From positions 1 to 63,131 of the forward strand of contig CAYNJC010000027.1 of NCBI GenBank assembly GCA_964397565.1: a DNA stretch of 63,131 bases. Reading direction: 5' to 3'. Numbering within the stretch: position 1 is the stretch's first letter; every line of letters starts with the position of its first letter. Positions 1 to 13,486 of this stretch are shown one piece after another. The notes beneath the pieces are model-generated. The model was not told the origin of the DNA. It made no database searches and saw only the letters and a list, made by a program, of their open reading frames with translations. Source of the DNA: JAPLST01 sp964397565. GTDB lineage: Bacteria; Auribacterota; UBA3054; JAPLST01. Position numbers and translations under genes: made by a program.

Positions 1-645
1 GTAGGCAAAGACCTCGCCGCGTTGCAGCGCGGCCAGGCCTGCCTGCGCCGTCGTGACCCGCACCAGCCGGATCGCGGGAAAGTCTCGCGGTAGCCAATCA
101 TTGACGGCGTAGCCATCCACCACGGCCACCTTCTTGCCCGCCAGCTCGCGCATGTCGGCAATGTAGGTGACATCCGCATGGGCAACGATGACAATCGGAA
201 TGCGCATGTACGGCTGGGTAAAGGCCCAGAATTCTTCGCGCTCCGGCGTCACGGCCACGGAGGTGGTCATGTCGATCTCTCCGCGCTTCAGCCGGGCATA
301 CGCCTCTTGCCAACTCAGGTTGCGCACGCGCGCGAACTGCACGCCCAGCCGTTGTTCAACGAGCCGCAAATAGTCATTGGCCATGCCGGATGGCTCCCCG
401 CGCTCGTTGGTGAATTCGACCGGAGGCCAGTCCGGATCCTGGGCCACGCGGATGACGGGATGGTCGCGCAACCAGGCCCGCTGCTGCGCGGAGAGGGTAG
501 TAAGGAATTCGTGTAAAACCGGCGTTCTGACGGCGCCGTCGGCCTGACCGCCTTCTGCCACCGCTGCCAGCAGCACAATGCTTGCCACCAGCAAGCTCAG
601 CAGCACGTTGAGCCGCAGCACACTGGGTTTCCGTTCACGATTCAC
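1..645 (-). CDS. SBP_bac_3-type periplasmic solute-binding/sensor protein, C-terminus beyond window
   Basis: A GTG start at 645 opens a frame that stays open to base 1 (215 codons). Residues about 10-32 form a hydrophobic signal or anchor segment. From about residue 55 the sequence matches the periplasmic amino-acid-type binding fold, with VAQDPDWPPVEF, then LKRGEIDMTTSVAVTPER and FTQPYMRIPIVIV, the hallmarks of this family. The same domain is used as the input module of BvgS/EvgS-like sensor kinases. Because it is the last visible gene of a sensor operon, a hybrid kinase continuing off the left edge is a reasonable guess, but no kinase part is visible. An in-frame TGA two codons upstream fixes the start. 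That stop and the start both lie in a GGTTCAC heptamer array, 17 bp after the preceding gene. Confidence 0.8.
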   Translation of the reverse strand, partial: MNRERKPSVLRLNVLLSLLVASIVLLAAVAEGGQADGAVRTPVLHEFLTTLSAQQRAWLRDHPVIRVAQDPDWPPVEFTNERGEPSGMANDYLRLVEQRLGVQFARVRNLSWQEAYARLKRGEIDMTTSVAVTPEREEFWAFTQPYMRIPIVIVAHADVTYIADMRELAGKKVAVVDGYAVNDWLPRDFPAIRLVRVTTAQAGLAALQRGEVFAY

Positions 646-673
646 GGTTCACGGTTCACGGTTCACGGTTCAC
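632..673. repeat. Heptamer tandem repeat (GGTTCAC)n
   Basis: Four perfect GGTTCAC units (646-673) are preceded by two variant units. On the minus strand the array supplies the stop codon of the receiver-PAS protein and the start region of the next gene, so a change in copy number would alter the junction of the two genes. Confidence 0.85.
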
Positions 674-3047
674 TCTCCCCCGCCACGCTCGAATACCGCG
701 GCGGCTCGCCTAGCCGGGCCAGCAGTTCGTTGACCTCTCTCTTCACTTCGAGCACGCGGCCTTCGCGCCCGATCATGGCGTTGTGCCAGCGCTGCAGCTC
801 GTCCAGCTGGATCTTGATCTTCTCCTCCGCCTGCTTGCGCTCGGTGATGTCGCGGACGGTGGCATGGAGCATCACATTTCCCCCATGCTCCACCCGCGTC
901 AAGAGCACGTCTGTGGGAAACTCCACGCCGCCGATCTGCCGATGCGTCCACTTGAAGAAGTGGGAGCCTTCGCGCACCGCCGTAGCAATCATCTCCTTGG
1001 CTTTCTCGGCAGAAGCGCGCCCGTCCGGTTGCCGTTCGGGAGACAGTTCCCATGGCGCGTGAGAAATAAAATCCTCCTCGTTTTTCGCCCCGAACATCTT
1101 TACGGTGGCCGGGTTCCCGGAGGTGAACCTCCAGGAAGGAGGCGCAAGGGTCATGATGGCGTCACGGGTCCTCTCGAAGAGGCCACGGTATTTCTCCTCG
1201 CTCTCGCGCCGCGCCTCCTCCACCTGCTTGCGCTCGGTGATGTCGCTGATGATGTGGACTGCGCCGGCATACTGCCCTGCCGTGTCCAGGATGGGATCGC
1301 AGGTCACTTCAAACCAGCGCTCGCCGACCTGCAGCTCCATGCTCTCGCGGCGCAGGCTCTTTCGCACCCGCTGGATCGGGCATTCAGGAATCGGGTCGGT
1401 GGTGCCATGCACGATCTCCCAACAGTGTTTGCCGACGAACTCGCGGCACGGGCGCTGAAAAAACCGTTCCGCCGTCTTGTTGGAGCGCGTCACGCGCTGC
1501 TCCTTGTCGAGCAGCCAGATCGCGTCGTTGGCGGCATCGAAGGTGATTTGCCACTCCCGCGCCGTCTGCTCCGCCTCCGCCTCGGCCCGCTCACGCTCAG
1601 CCCGATGGCGCAACGCGCCAATCCCGTAAGCCAGGTCGCTGGCCAAGTCGCCCAGCAGTTTCACCTCATCAGGATCAAAGGCGTCCGGCTCCGCCGCATA
1701 CAGATTCAACGCGCCGAAGCAGCGGTCCCCGCCGTGCAGCGGCAGGGAGATGAACGAGGCATAACCGCGCTGAATGGCCGCCTCGCGCCAAAGCCCAAAC
1801 GTGGGATCGGTGGAGATGTTGCGGGCCAGCACGGGTTGGCCGGTGCGGATAGCCGTGCCGGTGGGGCCGCGCCCGCGCTCGGCATCGGCCCAAGTGATGT
1901 TCAGCGTGTCGAGGTAGCCATTCTCGAAGCCGGCCTGGGCTACCGGATGCACCGACTTCGCTTCATCCTGCTCCGCGAAGCCGATCCACGCCAGGCAGCA
2001 GCCGTGTTCCACCGCAAGGCGGCAGACGGTTTGCAGCAGCGCCATCTCGTCCGTGGCGCGCACCATTTCCTGATTGAACAGACTGATCAGGCGCAAGGCG
2101 CGGTTGACCTTGCGCAACTCGGCCTCCGCCCGCTTGCGCGCGGTGATGTCCTGCGCCGTGCCGGCCATGTGGGCGGGTCTGCCCTCGGCCTCACAAATCA
2201 GTTCGCCGTGACCACTGAAATAACGCACCGTGTCGTCGGGCAGGATTGTGCGGAACTCCAATTCACCGGGCTTTTCTCCTGCGAGACAGGCAGCGATCCA
2301 GGCCTGCATCCCCGGTCGGTCATCAGGATGTAAAAGGTTGATAAAAGACTCGGCATTTGGGGTAAACGTGTCCGCTGCGACCCCGTAAATGCGATAGGTC
2401 TCGTCAGACCATGATATCCGGCCTGAGAGGTCATAGCCCCAACTGCCAATATGGGCGATGCGTTGGGATTCAGACAAGAGGTGTTCTTTCTCACGCAGCG
2501 CCTCCTCCGTCCGCTTGCGCTCGCTGATGTCGCGCGCCAGTTCGCGGTTGGCCTGCTCCACCTGCTGCATCTTGGCTTCCAACTTACGGATGAGCGCCTC
2601 GCTGTAGTGCTTCAGATAGCCGGCTTCCTCTTGCTGCGGCGCTTCGATCGGCGCGCGGGCCGACAGGGCGGGCGGACGCTGGACGTGCTGGATGACTTCC
2701 CGAACGGTTCGCATGAAGACCTCCGGCTCCTCCGGTTTGACGACGAATCGCTGCGCGCCAAGACTGAGCGCGAATTCCCGGTCCCGATCATCGGTATAGG
2801 TCGCGGTGCAAAAGATCAATGGGATTGGCCGCAGGCGTTCGTCTTTCTGCCACTCACGGCACAGGGCAAACCCGTCCATCACCGGCATCAAGATGTCGCT
2901 AATGATGAGGTCCGGCGGATTCTGCCGGGCCTTGGCCAGCGCCTCGGCTCCATGGGCGGCGGTAACGACCTGATATCCGTTGGCACCCAGAAGAACCTGG
3001 AGTTGATAGAGATTCTGCTCGTTGTCGTCCACGATGAGAATGGTCAT
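663..3047 (-). CDS. Receiver-PAS-GAF-PAS-PAS response regulator/sensor protein without kinase domain
   Basis: This is a 794-aa cytoplasmic signalling protein. A CheY-like receiver spans about residues 1-122, with phospho-acceptor Asp in ISDILMPVMDG and the conserved Lys in VVKPEEPE. A coiled coil follows (about 150-190), then a PAS domain (190-310), a GAF domain (320-490), a second PAS (505-625) and a third PAS (630-745). The tail from about 745 (LDELQRWHNAMIGREGRVLE) is the conserved ending often found on PAS proteins. No HisKA, HATPase, GGDEF, EAL or DNA-binding domain is present, so the output is unknown; it may act through protein contacts or feed back on the large kinase. Its ATG overlaps the stop of the upstream receiver gene (ATGA), indicating translational coupling. 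Domain borders are estimates. Confidence 0.88.
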   Translation of the reverse strand: MTILIVDDNEQNLYQLQVLLGANGYQVVTAAHGAEALAKARQNPPDLIISDILMPVMDGFALCREWQKDERLRPIPLIFCTATYTDDRDREFALSLGAQRFVVKPEEPEVFMRTVREVIQHVQRPPALSARAPIEAPQQEEAGYLKHYSEALIRKLEAKMQQVEQANRELARDISERKRTEEALREKEHLLSESQRIAHIGSWGYDLSGRISWSDETYRIYGVAADTFTPNAESFINLLHPDDRPGMQAWIAACLAGEKPGELEFRTILPDDTVRYFSGHGELICEAEGRPAHMAGTAQDITARKRAEAELRKVNRALRLISLFNQEMVRATDEMALLQTVCRLAVEHGCCLAWIGFAEQDEAKSVHPVAQAGFENGYLDTLNITWADAERGRGPTGTAIRTGQPVLARNISTDPTFGLWREAAIQRGYASFISLPLHGGDRCFGALNLYAAEPDAFDPDEVKLLGDLASDLAYGIGALRHRAERERAEAEAEQTAREWQITFDAANDAIWLLDKEQRVTRSNKTAERFFQRPCREFVGKHCWEIVHGTTDPIPECPIQRVRKSLRRESMELQVGERWFEVTCDPILDTAGQYAGAVHIISDITERKQVEEARRESEEKYRGLFERTRDAIMTLAPPSWRFTSGNPATVKMFGAKNEEDFISHAPWELSPERQPDGRASAEKAKEMIATAVREGSHFFKWTHRQIGGVEFPTDVLLTRVEHGGNVMLHATVRDITERKQAEEKIKIQLDELQRWHNAMIGREGRVLEVKREVNELLARLGEPPRYSSVAGESEP

Positions 3048-3441
3048 GGCTGGTCACCTCTGCCCGCAGGCCGGGCTTTCAGATAGTTTTCGATTTGGCT
3101 CTTGAACGTGTCGGGGTTGATCGGTTTCTCGATGTAACCGTTGCAGCCCGCCTCCAGAGTTCGCTCCCGGTCGCCCGCCATCGCGTAAGAAGTCACCGCC
3201 ACGATAGGCAAGTCTTTCAGGGCCGGGTTCTGTCGCAACACTCGCGCCACGGCGTAACCATCCATCCCTGGCAATTGGATGTCCAGAATAATCAAGTCAG
3301 GCTGAACCCGGCCGGCCAGTTCAATCCCCTCGGGCCCGCTTCGGGCCGGGATCACCTTGAAGCCGTTCTGTTCCAGCAAGAATGTCGCAAGGTAGAGGTT
3401 TTGTTCGTTGTCTTCGATAACAAGAATGGTGCGCTTTGTTT

Positions 3442-3445
<4 letters not shown>
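3044..3445 (-). CDS. Single-domain response regulator (CheY/DivK-like receiver)
   Basis: This 133-aa protein is a receiver domain only. It shows ILVIEDNEQNLYLATFLLEQ at the N-terminus (acidic pair E-D), phosphorylated Asp in IILDIQLPGMDGY, Thr/Ser in IVAVTSYAM and Lys in GYIEKPINP. The pattern resembles DivK-type regulators that follow hybrid kinases. ATG 3445 was chosen because GAGGAG lies just upstream and the codon overlaps the kinase stop as ATGA; an in-frame start at 3502 would lie inside the kinase gene and add 19 residues of no receiver character. It is the probable direct phosphorylation target of the 1546-aa kinase. Its own 3' end overlaps the next gene by ATGA. Confidence 0.92.
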
Positions 3446-8078
<4,633 letters not shown>

Positions 8079-8082
<4 letters not shown>

Positions 8083-8513
8083 GGAAGCGCTCGCGCCAGC
8101 ATCTGCAGAAGCCGGACATTCGTGGCGATCCGGTCAATCTGATGGATGCCCATACGCCGCTCGATCCGGCGATACACGGTGCGCGGCTTGTACCGGGAAA
8201 AGTCATGGCCGGTCTGGGCGCGCAGCAGGATGAAGATCTCCTTCAGCGCGTTCTTGGCCCGGGGCGCAGGGGCGGTGGCGGGCCGGGGGGGCTTGCCAAA
8301 GGCACGGGCCACATAGGCCACGACCATGCCGCCCTCGCCCTTGATGGCCCGCGCTCCCAGGGCGCCGGCGCTGCCGCACAGGAGCGTCGGCCGCCCCTTG
8401 GACAAGCCGCCGCCGGTGAGTTCATCCAGGCCTTGCATGCCGGTGGGCGCCTTGGGCAGCGCGGGGCGGCGGCGGGATTCACGGGTTACATTCTCGGGTT
8501 CGTTGTGTTTCAC
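8079..8513 (-). pseudogene. Decayed chimera: KaiC-like N-end, CheB C-end and CheR N-domain pieces
   Basis: A 144-codon open frame (GTG start) made of three recognisable fragments. Residues about 22-46 (TGMQGLDELTGGGLSKGR) match the start of KaiC/RecA-like ATPases but the Walker A loop is absent. Residues about 47-65 (GALGARAIKGEGGMV) match the C-terminal end of the CheB methylesterase domain, as in CheB-CheR fusions. Residues about 87-134 (IFILLRAQTGHDFSRYKP, YRRIERRMGIHQID) match the CheR N-terminal domain, and the frame stops before any methyltransferase domain. The simplest reading is a former kaiC plus cheB-cheR region collapsed by two internal deletions. It still overlaps the kinase start by ATGA, so its translation may matter for coupling even if the product has no function. 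Confidence 0.62.
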
Positions 8514-8631
8514 CAGTCGCTCTAATCGCGCTTTTCATCCGCGGTTAAGTTGTGCGCGATACGGCACCAGGCCAGCGAGCGGAAGAAGAAATCAATTGGC
8601 AGGCACTGTCGCGCCGTGCGTTGGGCATGTT

Positions 8632-8664
8632 AAAAATAAAAAAAGACGCGCTCACAATCGCGTC
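8632..8664 (-). terminator. Intrinsic terminator, minus strand
   Basis: GACGCG/CGCGTC stem with an 8-nt loop followed by TTTTTTTATTTTT on the minus strand. No complete gene precedes it on that strand within 500 bp. Confidence 0.65.
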
Positions 8665-8746
8665 CGATAACGAGGCACGAGCATGCCTAACACACAAGCA
8701 CGGCGGAATCGCGCCCGTGAGAGCGCATACCCAGAACCTCATTATA
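8632..8746 (-). ncRNA. Candidate small RNA or leader attenuator upstream of the sensor operon
   Basis: Reading the minus strand, TATAAT (8746-8741) is followed about 75 bp later by a hairpin (GACGCG stem 8645-8664, 8-nt loop) and then T7-A-T5, a strong intrinsic terminator. A further short hairpin (AGGCA/TGCCT) lies between. The -35 region is poor (TTGGCA at a 19-bp distance). A transcript of roughly 100 nt would end before the KaiC/CheB/CheR remnant, so this could be a stand-alone sRNA or a termination-controlled leader. Confidence 0.4.
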
Positions 8747-8937
8747 TCCTTTACGCCAGCAAACATGCCAAACTCAATCGCGTTAAGAGAGTATAACGAA
8801 ATGGGCCGGGCAAGTCAATTTAGTAGATTCTCTCACCGCGAGAGAATGTCGCTAGAATGCGCAGCTCTTCTTTGTGGCTTCAGGGCTGTTTCTTGCTTTT
8901 CATGCAGCCATCTGCGTCATCTGCGGACAACAACAAC

Positions 8938-9080
8938 TACTAATGAGAGCGTTTACTTGTTGTCATGCCAGTTGTGGCCTGGAGTCCCGCCAGCGGCGCG
9001 GATGACCGCGGCTGCAGAAGCCGCCCTCACCGCGGGCGGCTACAAAGGACGCTGCAAACTAGAAAGCGCTCTCATTCGTA
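8938..9080 (+). mobile_element. MITE-like repeat, copy A
   Basis: A 143-bp element bounded by imperfect terminal inverted repeats: TACTAATGAGAGCG at the left end matches the reverse complement of the right end, TACGAATGAGAGCG, about 17 of 20 positions overall. Its GC-rich core (GATGACCGCGGCTGCAGAAG and the following 25 bp) recurs almost unchanged in copies B (28908-29094) and C (60911-61000, inverted). It has no coding capacity of its own. Confidence 0.7.
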
Positions 9081-9195
9081 ATAATGTGCTGGCGCGTGTT
9101 CCTCTGGTCATCTCTTTAAGCTCTTTGTCAAGTAGTTCGTGCGCTGAACAGGCCCGGCCTTATAAAACCATGCGCCGCGCATGGTTGTGCTGCGC

Positions 9196-9224
9196 TTGAC
9201 ATTCCTGCGCCGATCGTGTAAAAT
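9196..9224 (+). promoter_or_regulatory. Sigma70-type promoter of the GH1-GH5 operon
   Basis: TTGACA (9196-9201), 17-bp spacer, TAAAAT (9219-9224). The predicted transcription start is near 9231, inside the adjoining palindromic operator and about 24 nt before the GH1 ATG. Confidence 0.82.
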
Positions 9225-9237
9225 GGTACCGGTAACA
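9224..9237 (+). promoter_or_regulatory. LacI-family operator (TACCGGTA type)
   Basis: TGGTACCGGTAACA is a near-palindrome around a central CG. It overlaps the end of the -10 box and the predicted start site. The only other copy seen is at the start of the LacI gene at 46120 (TGGTACCGGTATCA). The motif resembles the known E. coli GntR operator consensus ATGTTA-N4-TAACAT. Repression of this operon by the 46120 protein is inferred. Confidence 0.7.
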
Positions 9238-9254
9238 TTAACCCCGTGCATGCC

Positions 9255-10631
9255 ATGCAATTTCCATCCGACTTTTTGTTTGGCGCGGCGACGGCGGCCT
9301 ATCAGATCGAAGGCGCGCCGCGCGCCGACGGCAAGGGCCTGTCCATCTGGGATGTTTTCGCCCACACGCCCGGCAAAACCTGGGAAGGCCAGACCGGCGA
9401 CGTCGCTTGCGACCATTATCAGCGCTACCGCGAGGATGTCGCGCTGATGCAGCAACTGGGCCTGCGCGCCTATCGCTTTTCGGTCGCCTGGCCGCGCGTC
9501 CTGCCGGACGGCACCGGCGCCATCAACGACAAGGGTCTGGCCTTTTATGACCGCCTGGTGGATGCGCTGCTGGCGGCCGGGATCGAGCCGTGGCTGACGC
9601 TCTATCACTGGGATCTGCCCTATGAATTACATCTGCGCGGTGGCTGGCTGAACCCGGATATTGCCGCCTGGTTTGGCGAGTACACGCAGGTCGTGGTCGA
9701 ACGCCTTTCGGATCGCGTGCGCCACTGGATCACCTTGAACGAGCCGCAAGTGTTTGTCGGCTGTGGTTACAAGGATGGCGGGCACGCCCCGGGTTTGCGG
9801 CTGGCGATGCCGGAGCTGCTGCGCGTGACGCACAACGCCTTGCGCGCGCACGGCACGGCCACGCAAGTTATTCGTGCGCACGCCAAAGCCGCGCCGAAAG
9901 TGGGCTTGGCGCCGAACGGTGCGCATTTCTATCCCGCTACTGAGACGCCCGCCGACATTGCCGCCGCGCGCACCAAGTTCTGCGCCGTGGATGCCCACGA
10001 CTCATGGAACAACACTTGGTTCATGGATCCGGTTTTCTTCGGTCACTATCCCGAGGACGGCCTGCGCCTGTTTGCCGACGCCATGCCGCCGGTCAGCGAG
10101 GCCGACCTGCGCTGCATTCATCAGCCGCCCGACATCTATTGCTGGAACATGTACTTCGGCATGCCAGTCAGCGCCGCACCCGGCACCGGCCGCCCGCAGG
10201 TCGAGCACCACATTGGCACGACCCCGCAAACGTTTTTCCGCTGGCCGGTCACGCCCCAGGCATTCTATTGGTGTGCGCGCTTCGCCTACGAACGCTACCA
10301 GAAGCCGATCTATGTCACCGAGAACGGCATGGCCGGGCTGGATTGGGTCCACGGCGACGGCGCCGTCCATGATCCGCAACGGATTGATTTTCTGACGCAG
10401 TATCTCGGCGCCCTGGCGCGTGCCATCGCCGATGGCGTTGATGTGCGCGGCTATTTTCAATGGTCACTGCTGGACAACATTGAGTGGGCCGAGGGCATCC
10501 AGCAGCGCTTCGGCTTGATCCATGTTGACTTTGCGACGCAGCAGCGCGTGCTGAAAGACTCGGCCTATTGGTATCGCGATCTGATCACCCGCACGCGCGC
10601 CAGCGCGGCGGCAGTTCCACAGGAGGGCTAA
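9255..10631 (+). CDS. Family 1 glycoside hydrolase (beta-glucosidase)
   Basis: A 458-aa cytoplasmic retaining beta-glycosidase of family GH1, (beta/alpha)8 barrel and full length for the family. The N-terminus FLFGAATAAYQIEGA is diagnostic. The acid/base Glu is in TLNEP (E163) and the nucleophile Glu in YVTENG (E356); HWDLP and the WSLLDNIEWAEG substrate-site segment are present. It probably releases glucose from short beta-glucosides made by the secreted GH5 and GH16 enzymes. ATG 9255 is preferred; an in-frame GTG at 9246 would add three residues, and no clear ribosome-binding site precedes either. First gene of an operon: its TAA overlaps the next ATG (TAATG). Beta-galactosidase or 6-phospho-beta-glucosidase activity cannot be excluded, but no PTS genes are nearby. 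Confidence 0.93.
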   Translation: MQFPSDFLFGAATAAYQIEGAPRADGKGLSIWDVFAHTPGKTWEGQTGDVACDHYQRYREDVALMQQLGLRAYRFSVAWPRVLPDGTGAINDKGLAFYDRLVDALLAAGIEPWLTLYHWDLPYELHLRGGWLNPDIAAWFGEYTQVVVERLSDRVRHWITLNEPQVFVGCGYKDGGHAPGLRLAMPELLRVTHNALRAHGTATQVIRAHAKAAPKVGLAPNGAHFYPATETPADIAAARTKFCAVDAHDSWNNTWFMDPVFFGHYPEDGLRLFADAMPPVSEADLRCIHQPPDIYCWNMYFGMPVSAAPGTGRPQVEHHIGTTPQTFFRWPVTPQAFYWCARFAYERYQKPIYVTENGMAGLDWVHGDGAVHDPQRIDFLTQYLGALARAIADGVDVRGYFQWSLLDNIEWAEGIQQRFGLIHVDFATQQRVLKDSAYWYRDLITRTRASAAAVPQEG

Positions 10632-12121
10632 TGAATGCACCGCTCGTTTCGCTGACATGGGTTGTGTTGTTGACGCTCGAAAGCGCGGCGTACTGCAATT
10701 ATTTCGCGGATGGCTTCACGCGCGCCGACAATGTAGGCACGTGGTACACCATGAGTTGGCTGCCGATGGATTGGGACACGGTCGGAAATCGCGCCTCATA
10801 TTGCTCGAACAACACCTGGTACGTCCGGCCCGGCGGCGGCGCATGGAACTGGAGTGGCATCCGCCCGGCCGGCACGTTCTACGACGAGAGCGCCTTTGAT
10901 GTGGTGGCTGGCGATGTCACGGCCCAGATTGACCTCGGCGAATGGGCAGTGTTCAATGCCACCAATGCCGCCGACTTCGACGCGCACCTCAGCATGGCAT
11001 TGCTCAACCAGCCGGTGACGGGCAACCCCTGGGACCTGCCGGCCACAGGCCTGATCCTGCGCGCGCGCCTCAATCTCGAGGCCGACCCCAGCACGAACCT
11101 GACGCTCTACCTCAGCCGAAAATACAAAGCCAACGACGACGGCATCGAGTTGTTCACTACGAATGTGGCGCACACGCCCGGCGCGACTCTGGCCCTCACC
11201 TTTGGCGTCAGCGACGCGCGCGTCAATTACCAAGGCGTCGAGCTGTTCAATGCTGCGCACGATATCTTGGTCGGTGACTGGCCGAATTGGTATGCCGGCT
11301 TTTTCGTGCAAAACGTGGCCTTGGCGCGCGCCAATTATTTTTTTGACAATGCCAAGGTGGTTGGTGCCGGCGCGGGCTATACGCCCTTCTTTGCGGATGA
11401 GTTCAACCAGCCGGACAACAGCCCGGTCAGTAGTGCCGCCTGGTGTAATGTCATGGGCACGGCCATCATTACCAACAGCGCCTGTCTGCTGACGCCCGGT
11501 GCGTGGGATTGGGCCGGCGCGAACCTGAACCCCAAGGCCGATCGCGACAACATGCTGCGGCTAAACCCGGCCGCGCCGCTCGTGCACCTGAGCGTGCGCC
11601 TGCGCGAGATTATCTTCAGCGCCACTAACGCGTCCGGGCCGACGCACATTCTCAAAACCGAGTGGTACCCCGAACGCAATAACGATAATTCTTATAACTA
11701 CAACGGCTTCAGCCTTTCGGTTGAGACGTTATTGACGCTGCTCAACGACGCCACCACCAACATCAGTATTCAAGCCTATCTGTATGATCGCGCGGCCAAT
11801 CGCATCCAATTGTTCGCCAGCAACGACCTCGCCTTTGTGCCGCATGCACTGCTCGCCTTCGACCTTGACCAGACAAATCTCACGGCATGGTATAATAGTA
11901 GTATGGTTGGTTCAGCGTTTCATGATCCGCCGCTGGAGGCACGCTTTCCGCAGGGAGTCTTCCCCGCGCTGCGGGTCGAGAACTATGGCGCCGGCCGCGG
12001 CGCGGCGCTGCTGGATGACGTGCTGATCGAGGATGTGCCGGAACCGCTGGCGGCCTTCAGCGCGCTGCTCACCGCCGCCGGCATGTTCTGTGCGGCGCGA
12101 CGGCGCCCGGGCGATGGTTGA
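10631..12121 (+). CDS. Secreted PEP-CTERM protein with two lectin-like beta-sandwich repeats
   Basis: A 496-aa secreted protein of unknown function. Signal peptide about residues 1-20. Two repeats of about 210-230 residues follow, each opening with a pattern such as FADGFTRADN or FADEFNQPDN and carrying alternating hydrophobic strands, which suggests a concanavalin-like fold. The C-terminus is a PEP-CTERM signal: VPEP, a hydrophobic stretch, then ARRRP. No catalytic motif was seen. The same domain occurs twice at the C-terminal side of the GH5 protein at 13721, so a glycan-binding role next to secreted glucanases is plausible. Start: ATG 10631 overlaps the GH1 stop and GGAGGG lies 4-9 bp upstream. 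Confidence 0.82.
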   Translation: MNAPLVSLTWVVLLTLESAAYCNYFADGFTRADNVGTWYTMSWLPMDWDTVGNRASYCSNNTWYVRPGGGAWNWSGIRPAGTFYDESAFDVVAGDVTAQIDLGEWAVFNATNAADFDAHLSMALLNQPVTGNPWDLPATGLILRARLNLEADPSTNLTLYLSRKYKANDDGIELFTTNVAHTPGATLALTFGVSDARVNYQGVELFNAAHDILVGDWPNWYAGFFVQNVALARANYFFDNAKVVGAGAGYTPFFADEFNQPDNSPVSSAAWCNVMGTAIITNSACLLTPGAWDWAGANLNPKADRDNMLRLNPAAPLVHLSVRLREIIFSATNASGPTHILKTEWYPERNNDNSYNYNGFSLSVETLLTLLNDATTNISIQAYLYDRAANRIQLFASNDLAFVPHALLAFDLDQTNLTAWYNSSMVGSAFHDPPLEARFPQGVFPALRVENYGAGRGAALLDDVLIEDVPEPLAAFSALLTAAGMFCAARRRPGDG

Positions 12122-12123
12122 CC

Positions 12124-13386
12124 ATGACGGTCGGCTGCAATCGGCGGTTGGTGTCGTTGCTCATCCTTGCGGGAGCTGGCAGTATGATGGCATTTGCTCA
12201 ATTGTCTCCGCTGCGCACGCGCGGCCCGCAGATCATCAATGCAACCGGCGCGGTTGTGCAATTGCGCGGCGTCAACCTGGGCTCGTGGCTGCTGAATGAA
12301 CTGTGGATGACCGAGATGCAGCCGCAGGGCGAGCAAATGTCGTGCGAAATGCACGTGCGTCAAGTCCTGACCCGGCGCTTTGGCGCGCGCCGCGCCGAGC
12401 AACTCCTGCGCATCTATCGCCAACATTATGTTATGCCGGCGGACTTTGATCTAATTGCACGCCTCGGCATGAACTGCATCCGCCTGCCAATCTACTATGA
12501 ATTGTTGGAGCGCGACGCACGCCCGGGCGTCTATCGCGCCGACGGCTGGCGCGTGCTGGACGAAGCCGTCTCAAATTGCGCCGCGCGCGAGCTCTATTGC
12601 ATTCTCGACCTGCACGGCGCACCGGGCGGGCAGAGCGGCGACCACACCACCGGCCAGACCGGCCGCAACCGGCTCTTTTTCGACAAGCGATTTCAGGATC
12701 GCACCGTCGCGCTGTGGAAGGCCATTGCCACGCGCTATGCCGGCAATCCCACCGTTGCCGGCTATGACCTGCTCAACGAGCCATGGGGCGCGCCCAAACC
12801 CGAGGCACTCCTCGATTTGTATGATCGGATCTACCGCGCCATCCGCGCTGTCGATCAGCAGCATATTATTTTTCTCGAGGACCGCGGGCCGGGCACGTCC
12901 ATGGAGGAATTGCCGCGACCGCGCCGCCAGGGCTGGCGCTTCATCGTCTATCAATTTCATCCGTACTTGTTTGACAAAAGCGATGTCGCCGCGCACCGTG
13001 CTTTTGTGGACGAACGCGTGCGCACGTATGAAGCCTTCGCCACTGCGCGCGACGCGCCGGTGCTGGTCGGCGAGTTTCATCCGCAAGGCGGCAACGAGAG
13101 CTGGCAGTATTATCTCACGACGTTCAACACGCGCGGCATGAGCTGGACGGTGTGGACATATAAGTGCAGCAGTCGCAGTGGCGACTGGGGCATTGTGCGC
13201 ACGCGTGTCGCGCCGAATGTGCAGACCAGTTCCTACGATCAGCTCTGCGTGGATTTTGCGCGCTATGCCAGCGCGCATGGCCAGATTGACGCGGCGCACA
13301 CCAATGTCATCACGCGCTGCAATCTGGCGCCCGCCGGCGCCACGACAAACGACATAAAACGTCGGGTGACAATCGACCCGCAATGA
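12124..13386 (+). CDS. Secreted GH5 endoglucanase-type glycoside hydrolase
   Basis: A 420-aa secreted clan GH-A enzyme. Signal peptide about residues 1-26 (ends AFA-Q). The core begins with LRGVNLGSWLLNELWM, typical of GH5 cellulases and exo-beta-1,3-glucanases. The acid/base Glu is in DLLNEPWG (E219) and the nucleophile Glu in VLVGEFHPQG (E317); LDLHGAPGGQ supplies active-site residues on strand 4. The GVNLG.WL and LHGAPG..NG-like signature is closest to exo-1,3-beta-glucanase-like GH5 proteins, so beta-1,3- or beta-1,4-glucan is the likely substrate. It has no PEP-CTERM tail and should be freely secreted or periplasmic. It starts 2 bp after the preceding stop. It is about 45-50% similar by eye to the catalytic part of the next gene, so the two are duplicates. 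Confidence 0.88.
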   Translation: MTVGCNRRLVSLLILAGAGSMMAFAQLSPLRTRGPQIINATGAVVQLRGVNLGSWLLNELWMTEMQPQGEQMSCEMHVRQVLTRRFGARRAEQLLRIYRQHYVMPADFDLIARLGMNCIRLPIYYELLERDARPGVYRADGWRVLDEAVSNCAARELYCILDLHGAPGGQSGDHTTGQTGRNRLFFDKRFQDRTVALWKAIATRYAGNPTVAGYDLLNEPWGAPKPEALLDLYDRIYRAIRAVDQQHIIFLEDRGPGTSMEELPRPRRQGWRFIVYQFHPYLFDKSDVAAHRAFVDERVRTYEAFATARDAPVLVGEFHPQGGNESWQYYLTTFNTRGMSWTVWTYKCSSRSGDWGIVRTRVAPNVQTSSYDQLCVDFARYASAHGQIDAAHTNVITRCNLAPAGATTNDIKRRVTIDPQ

Positions 13387-13486
13387 CGTCTGTTGAAAGG
13401 AACGCCGATCATCCCGCCGCTGGCGGGATCGCCGCCTTTGACGGGACTAGGCTGGTGCCTTAGCTAGCCAAGCCAGCTCCCAGCAG

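Larger units (their letters stand above)
8514..9195. other. Intergenic region without protein gene; repeat element and possible sRNA
   Basis: No open frame here shows family character. The stretch contains a minus-strand -10 box and intrinsic terminator about 100 bp apart (possible small RNA or attenuator) and copy A of a MITE-like element. The rest is unassigned. Confidence 0.6.

Noticed and set aside
783..2333. Long plus-strand open frame (516 codons) opposite the receiver-PAS gene
   Set aside because: It is antisense to a gene with clear receiver, PAS and GAF motifs; its product is Arg/Leu/Gly-rich without family marks, as expected for GC-rich antisense frames.
8552..9199. Open frame of 215 codons in the intergenic region
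   Set aside because: It crosses the MITE-like element and the small RNA terminator, and has no ribosome-binding site or family similarity.
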